Source: Panulirus ornatus (lineage: Eukaryota; Arthropoda; Malacostraca; Decapoda; Palinuridae). Taken from it: a DNA stretch of 64,000 bases. The stretch's first letter is position 1. Every line of letters starts with the position of its first letter. The stretch covers positions 19,955,617 to 20,019,616 of the forward strand of contig NC_092250.1 of assembly GCF_036320965.1 (NCBI RefSeq), given 5' to 3'. Below are positions 59,521 through 64,000 of the stretch, piece after piece. The notes beneath the pieces are model-generated. The model did not search any database and had not been told where the DNA came from. It saw nothing but the letters and a program-made list of their open reading frames with translations. Made by a program: the position numbers and the translations under genes.

Positions 59521-60340
59521 ACCTCTCAGCCTAGGTAGGGTCAACACTGTATCGCACACCACCAACTTGCCTTACTAAGTTTTACTTAAGTGTGACTACT
59601 AACGTACCACATCACTTACACAAAGTTTACCGAACACGCTGAGCAACATCTGTCGTCAATACATATCAAGTATTTTCTTTAAGTATTCTAAGACTCTAAA
59701 TTAACTTTTCACGATTCATTACAAGTGAGGAGAGGTGAAAACACTCGTAAACGATGGCCAAATATGGTTTATTTTAAGGCTTTTCGGCCTTGTGTTGAGC
59801 CATATGCGCATGTAAATAACTTGGCATACCAAATAAGCAAAGCCTTTTCCCGCACGTTGAAGGTTGTCCTACTTAGCACACGCCAGTTGACAGGTCATAT
59901 GATCATCTCAACTTTACAACAGGTAACAAAATGTGAATTTTAATATGCAAGTCCCTTAACCCAGGCAACACTGTATTACTCCACACTGATGTAGCAATGT
60001 ATAGCTTATGATCCAGCAGTCGTATCTCTGTTATTAAACTACACTCATCGCTACAACATACGTCATGCAGCTACTATGGTAAGCTACTGCATTCTTATGC
60101 AGTAGGTCTGCTAGGCAACAGGCTAGGCTACACCATGCAGTACACAGCTAGAGCAAGCCTGGGGTCCCAGGTCTTAGCTTCACATGCAGGATATCATCAG
60201 GACATGATCCTCTGGCCTGAATATACCGGAGTGGACAGAAACCGACGGACGATATAAAAGAATGTTGTGTCCTCCAGGCGACGTCGGCTCGCGAACCTCG
60301 CTGAATAAAATAGTTTTGACAGGGCGGTGCGCGGGACGCC
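59521..60340. other. no recognised gene
   Basis: A TATA-like gatataaaag at about 60250 precedes GC-rich sequence, but no coding frame follows convincingly. Confidence 0.45.
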
Positions 60341-60341
60341 A

Positions 60342-60364
60342 CCAGCAGCAGCAGCAGCAGCAGC
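60342..60364 (+). repeat. (CAG)n microsatellite
   Basis: Seven to eight CAG triplets followed by ggggcggggg. Confidence 0.93.
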
Positions 60365-60511
60365 GGGGGCGGGGGCTCAGGCTTGGCTGCCAGGAGCCAC
60401 GCGGGAAAAATGTTTTTACCCGCTGGCCGGTATGTCAGCACGCCTTAGGAACAAAGGCCATGTACTCTCAAGCCAGGAGTAGTTTTCATTTTCATATGTG
60501 CATCGTCCCTT

Positions 60512-60622
<111 letters not shown>

Positions 60623-60954
60623 AGTAATGGACTCAGCTTAACAATACATAAATGGTAAAGCTCTTCTATGCTAGTTGACACGGCAAATCGGCCCAAGAAT
60701 CGTGGAATCAATTACAGTGGTGTTTTCCTGTGAGTTCTAAATGGTCCAAGGGGGGCTCACTTCACTCACACAGAGTCTTGTAGATGGTGAGGCTTATCTT
60801 GTAGACAGGTGTTGTTCCTACAGATACCTGCACCTGATGTAGCCCGGTGGTCACCTGGTTACTGCCACCTGGTGACCTACGTGCTTTCGCTGAGCCTGAG
60901 GGAAGGAAGGTGGATGGAGGTGGGATCCCATCTAGCTGACCCGGTACTGAGGGC
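60623..60954. other. no recognised feature
   Basis: Unique-looking spacer. Confidence 0.45.
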
Positions 60955-61240
60955 TGGCAAGATGGTACGACCCCTGGGTAAGATGAACTGACCTTTGACC
61001 CAACATTTTAGGATCAGGTCAGAGGCCAGGCCATAATACCTAGGGGTCGCAACCACGTAGTCAAGGGTCACATTGCCGTGCTGAAGGAGCGTACCAAGGT
61101 ACCAAATGGTCGCACAGCGGTCCTCAATGGTCGTACCAAGGTGGTCAGGGTCATACCGTGGCGTTCAAGGGTCAGGTCGTGGTGGTAAGGGGTCGTGACG
61201 TGGTCGTAAGCGTCGTACCTTAGCGTGTAAGGGTCGTGCT
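60955..61240 (-). repeat. 21-bp dispersed-family array, locus 4, diverged
   Basis: Mostly inverted copies such as aatggtcgtaccaaggtggt, gggtcataccgtggcgttc and taagggtcgtgctgg. Much more diverged than loci 1 and 2. Confidence 0.75.
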
Positions 61241-61258
61241 GGGGAAGAGGAGCAGGGT

Positions 61259-61279
61259 GGGGGGGGGGGGGGGGGGGGG
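61259..61279. repeat. poly-G run of ~21
   Basis: Uninterrupted G. Confidence 0.95.
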
Positions 61280-61508
61280 ATTAGAGCAATGGGAACACTA
61301 GCCCGCCCCATCTACACATGGCTGCTGGTACACACCTGCAGTTTACACTCGGCCTCACCAGCGTATACTGGTGAGGCCTTTGGCAGTCGTCCAGTGTTAT
61401 GACTTGATATCCTGCCTCACTCTCCTCCTCCTCAGCTACATTCTATATTCCACGAAGCAAGTTTGACTACAACCCACCATCATGTAATATATAACCATAC
61501 GTTGTTAT

Positions 61509-61860
<352 letters not shown>

Positions 61861-61955
<95 letters not shown>
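61861..61955. repeat. compound (CA)n(TA)n microsatellite, 95 bp
   Basis: CA to about 61894, TA to 61955. Same composition as the tract on the other side of the SINE-like element. Confidence 0.98.
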
Positions 61956-61958
<3 letters not shown>

Positions 61959-62552
61959 TGTATCAAAATCTACAAGAGCAACGTATGTACACACATATTT
62001 GTATAGCGATCATAAATTCCAGCCTCACGTCAAGGTATACCACTGGAAAACAAACTAAACTTCAGGTTAGAGTGAGCCTCCAGTGTACACCATTGAACCA
62101 TCAGTGGAGCCCGCTGTACACTGAGCTGCACCGCTACTGTTCCAAACGTTGTATGTTTAGCGTGTTGGCTGCGGTGTGCCGGGTGAGAACATCACTGGAA
62201 TATGACACGTCCATCATAAACTTGTTTGTCTCATAAAATCCCTAAATTCAAGAGAAAAAAAATATCCATATATGCCAGTCCGGCGATGACAATAAACAGT
62301 GAGGCGCGTGAAACATTTGCATTTAAAAGCAAACCTGGTGTGGCTGGCTGGCCTCCCGCGCTGAACAAAGGTAAAGCAAGAGCCGGGCTGGGCCGGGCCG
62401 GCTCACTTCCTGGGGTGGGGAGCCGCACAGGTTGGCCGCACGGAGGGAGGGAGGCGGTGCCATAACCCACACAGGTCACACACCAAAGGTCACGCTGCAC
62501 CAGGTCAACAGCCATGCTCACTTATGGTCTATCTTGACTTGAACACGGTTTG

Positions 62553-62555
<3 letters not shown>
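61956..62555. other. no recognised feature
   Basis: Unique-looking sequence; ggctgg/gccggg words near 62340-62400. Confidence 0.5.

Positions 62556-62641
<86 letters not shown>
62556..62641 (+). repeat. (GA)n microsatellite, 86 bp
   Basis: Pure GA. Confidence 0.98.
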
Positions 62642-62644
<3 letters not shown>

Positions 62645-62757
62645 GGAGGTGGAGTTGTACATACATGTGATGTGTTTCACATATAAACACATGCATCAAA
62701 ACACACGTGAAAACACACATTCAAATAAGTAAAAACATAATAAAACACAATCATAGA

Positions 62758-63145
62758 CATAATTACCCACGCAGTATATACACATATCATACATAATTAC
62801 CCACGCAGTATACACACATATACATAATTACCCACGCAGTATATACACATATCATACATAATTACCCACGCAGTATATACACATATCATACATAATTACC
62901 CACGCAGTATACACACATATACATAATTACCCACGCAGTATATACACATATCATACATAATTACCCACGCAGTATACACACATATACATAATTACCCACG
63001 CAGTATACACCCATATCATACAATTACCCACGCAGTATACACACATATCATACATAATTACCCACGCAGTATACTCACATATCATACATAATTACCCACG
63101 CAGTATACTCACATATCATACATAATTAAACACACAGTATACACA
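62758..63145 (+). repeat. 31/34-bp minisatellite, ~12 copies
   Basis: Core aattacccacgcagtatac. Units are 34 bp with atatcatacat or 31 bp with atatacat. The last copies carry tactcac or aaacaca changes. Confidence 0.95.
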
Positions 63146-63329
63146 GATATCATACATAAGAACAGTCATGTAAGTTTACATATCCGCTCTTTCGTCATAT
63201 TATAATTCATTACCTTCTCCTGTGCATCATGACAAACTACACGTCATGAATCTTCTTGAGGACACTCGACAAAAATATTCGACGTTGGCAAAACAGAAAA
63301 AAAAGGCCCAGAGAGTCGTCATCCATCAG

Positions 63330-63475
63330 GCCGGGCCGGCGTGGGTAACTCCGTGCTGTCAGACAAGGCTGTACATACACACCACAGAACCGCAACGAAA
63401 CGGTAGGGTTCGAATCCCTCTACTAGTGTATATACAATTGTTTGTCCATTTATATATTGGTCACACCATCGAAGC
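63330..63475 (+). mobile_element. tRNA-related SINE copy 1
   Basis: gggttcgaatccctct at about 63407 is a strong Pol III B-box, followed by a tail (ctagtgtatatacaattgtttgtcc) shared with copy 2. The A-box side is decayed. Confidence 0.6.
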
Positions 63476-63544
63476 CGCGTGAGATTAAAGTCCATGCTCT
63501 CCCCACCAAGATGAGGCTAAGACACACGTAAGAACACCAGACGT

Positions 63545-63660
63545 CTTATGTGTGTGTATCAACCTCCGTGTGGCCGAGGCAGCCAGGCGCCCTATCCAGG
63601 GTTCGAATCCCTCTGTTGGTGTGTATACATTCATCTGTCCATCTTGTCTATTCAATCATC
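63545..63660 (+). mobile_element. tRNA-related SINE copy 2
   Basis: gtgtggccgaggcagcc (Ser/Leu-type A-box-like) precedes gggttcgaatccctctgttg and the tail gtgtatacattcatctgtcc. The stems do not fold as a full tRNA, so this is a SINE and not a tRNA gene. It lies just upstream of the candidate terminal exon. Confidence 0.65.
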
Positions 63661-63719
63661 ATTAGTTTAATTCTATTTATCTTCGTCTTCAACACATCCT
63701 TTTCTCTGGTTTCCTGCAG

Positions 63720-63862
63720 GGCGAGTGGTTGGGTCACAAGACAACGCAGTCTGGTATCTGGCTAATCTGTCCACCAACCTGATGCTTCTCACCAGCGAGG
63801 ACCGGCCCCACACCCGCCACCCACTCTCCACTATTGTAAACAAAGTTTATTCACAGCATTAA
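63720..63862 (+). CDS. candidate terminal coding exon, partial gene
   Basis: A strong acceptor (ttttctctggtttcctgcag, AG at 63718-63719) with a long pyrimidine tract precedes an open frame. Taking two bases (gg) to complete a split codon, 46 codons follow, containing DNAVWYLANLSTNLMLL and TRHPLSTIVNKVYSQH, then TAA at 63860. AATAAA follows 36 bp after the stop. Composition is normal and non-repetitive. I do not recognise the protein. The rest of the gene would lie upstream on the plus strand, possibly beyond a long intron containing the repeats. Confidence 0.5.
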
Positions 63863-63897
63863 CTGCTCTTGTACTTAAATATAAATTTACATAAAGA

Positions 63898-63903
63898 AAT
63901 AAA
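63898..63903 (+). promoter_or_regulatory. polyadenylation signal AATAAA
   Basis: Canonical AATAAA 36 bp after the stop of the candidate terminal exon, followed by tgtgg. Placement fits a short 3' UTR. Confidence 0.4.
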
Positions 63904-64000
63904 ATGTGGATACGCTAAGTATAGGTATACAAGCACTACTGTTATCGGGATATCATGCCCGGCAGAGAGATATGAGCGCCTTGCAAGACAGACAGACACT

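Overview
This is eukaryotic, repeat-dominated genomic DNA, most likely from a decapod crustacean. Three observations point there. Long, pure (CA/GT)n, (CT/GA)n and (AT)n tracts are extremely dense. I recognise dispersed repeats that I associate from memory with lobster, crayfish and crab genomes, notably an element beginning atccctgggg and carrying cccacgtattccctgcgtgt. Many decayed non-LTR retrotransposon pieces are also present. No bacterial, viral or organellar genes were seen, and no complete host gene lies in the window. Long frames inside tandem arrays are by-products of the repeats.

Layout. At 1-3.5 kb there is an unidentified open frame running off the left edge (minus strand), a 39-bp array with repeated E-boxes, and a GC-box/CCAAT-rich patch. 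From 3.5 to 13.5 kb there are microsatellites, several minisatellites, two reverse transcriptase (RT) remnants, and a Tigger-like DNA transposon end that abuts one of them. From 14 to 21.5 kb lies the densest mobile-element region: two plus-strand LINE remnants, and one minus-strand LINE split by a GT tract and a small minisatellite. From 21.5 to 38 kb there are mainly tandem arrays with a SINE-like element at 30.1 kb and an RT piece at 32.7 kb. At 38.5 kb a short inverted-repeat cassette sits between two AT tracts. At 39.8-40.5 kb there is a 13-bp satellite organised in 91-bp higher-order units, flanked by two exon-like frames. From 44 to 57 kb there are more minisatellites, two RT remnants and a small ORF with a signal-peptide-like start. 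At 58.6-59.5 kb two overlapping frames occupy a repeat-poor stretch. From 60 to 63.7 kb there are a SINE-like copy, a 31/34-bp array and two tRNA-related SINE copies. The window ends in the best host-gene candidate: a textbook splice acceptor, 46 codons, a stop and AATAAA (63,720-63,903).

The RT remnants fall into at least three families on the motifs I can read, all frameshifted. A 21-bp motif family (tacgacccttgagcacgac) occurs at four separate loci in both orientations. SINE-like 3' ends repeatedly lie directly against AT, AAT or CA tracts, which suggests that retroposon tails seed some microsatellites here. I found no coherent new gene system. The observations most worth checking are the Tigger end, the 13/91-bp satellite, the dispersed 21-bp family and the right-edge terminal exon.
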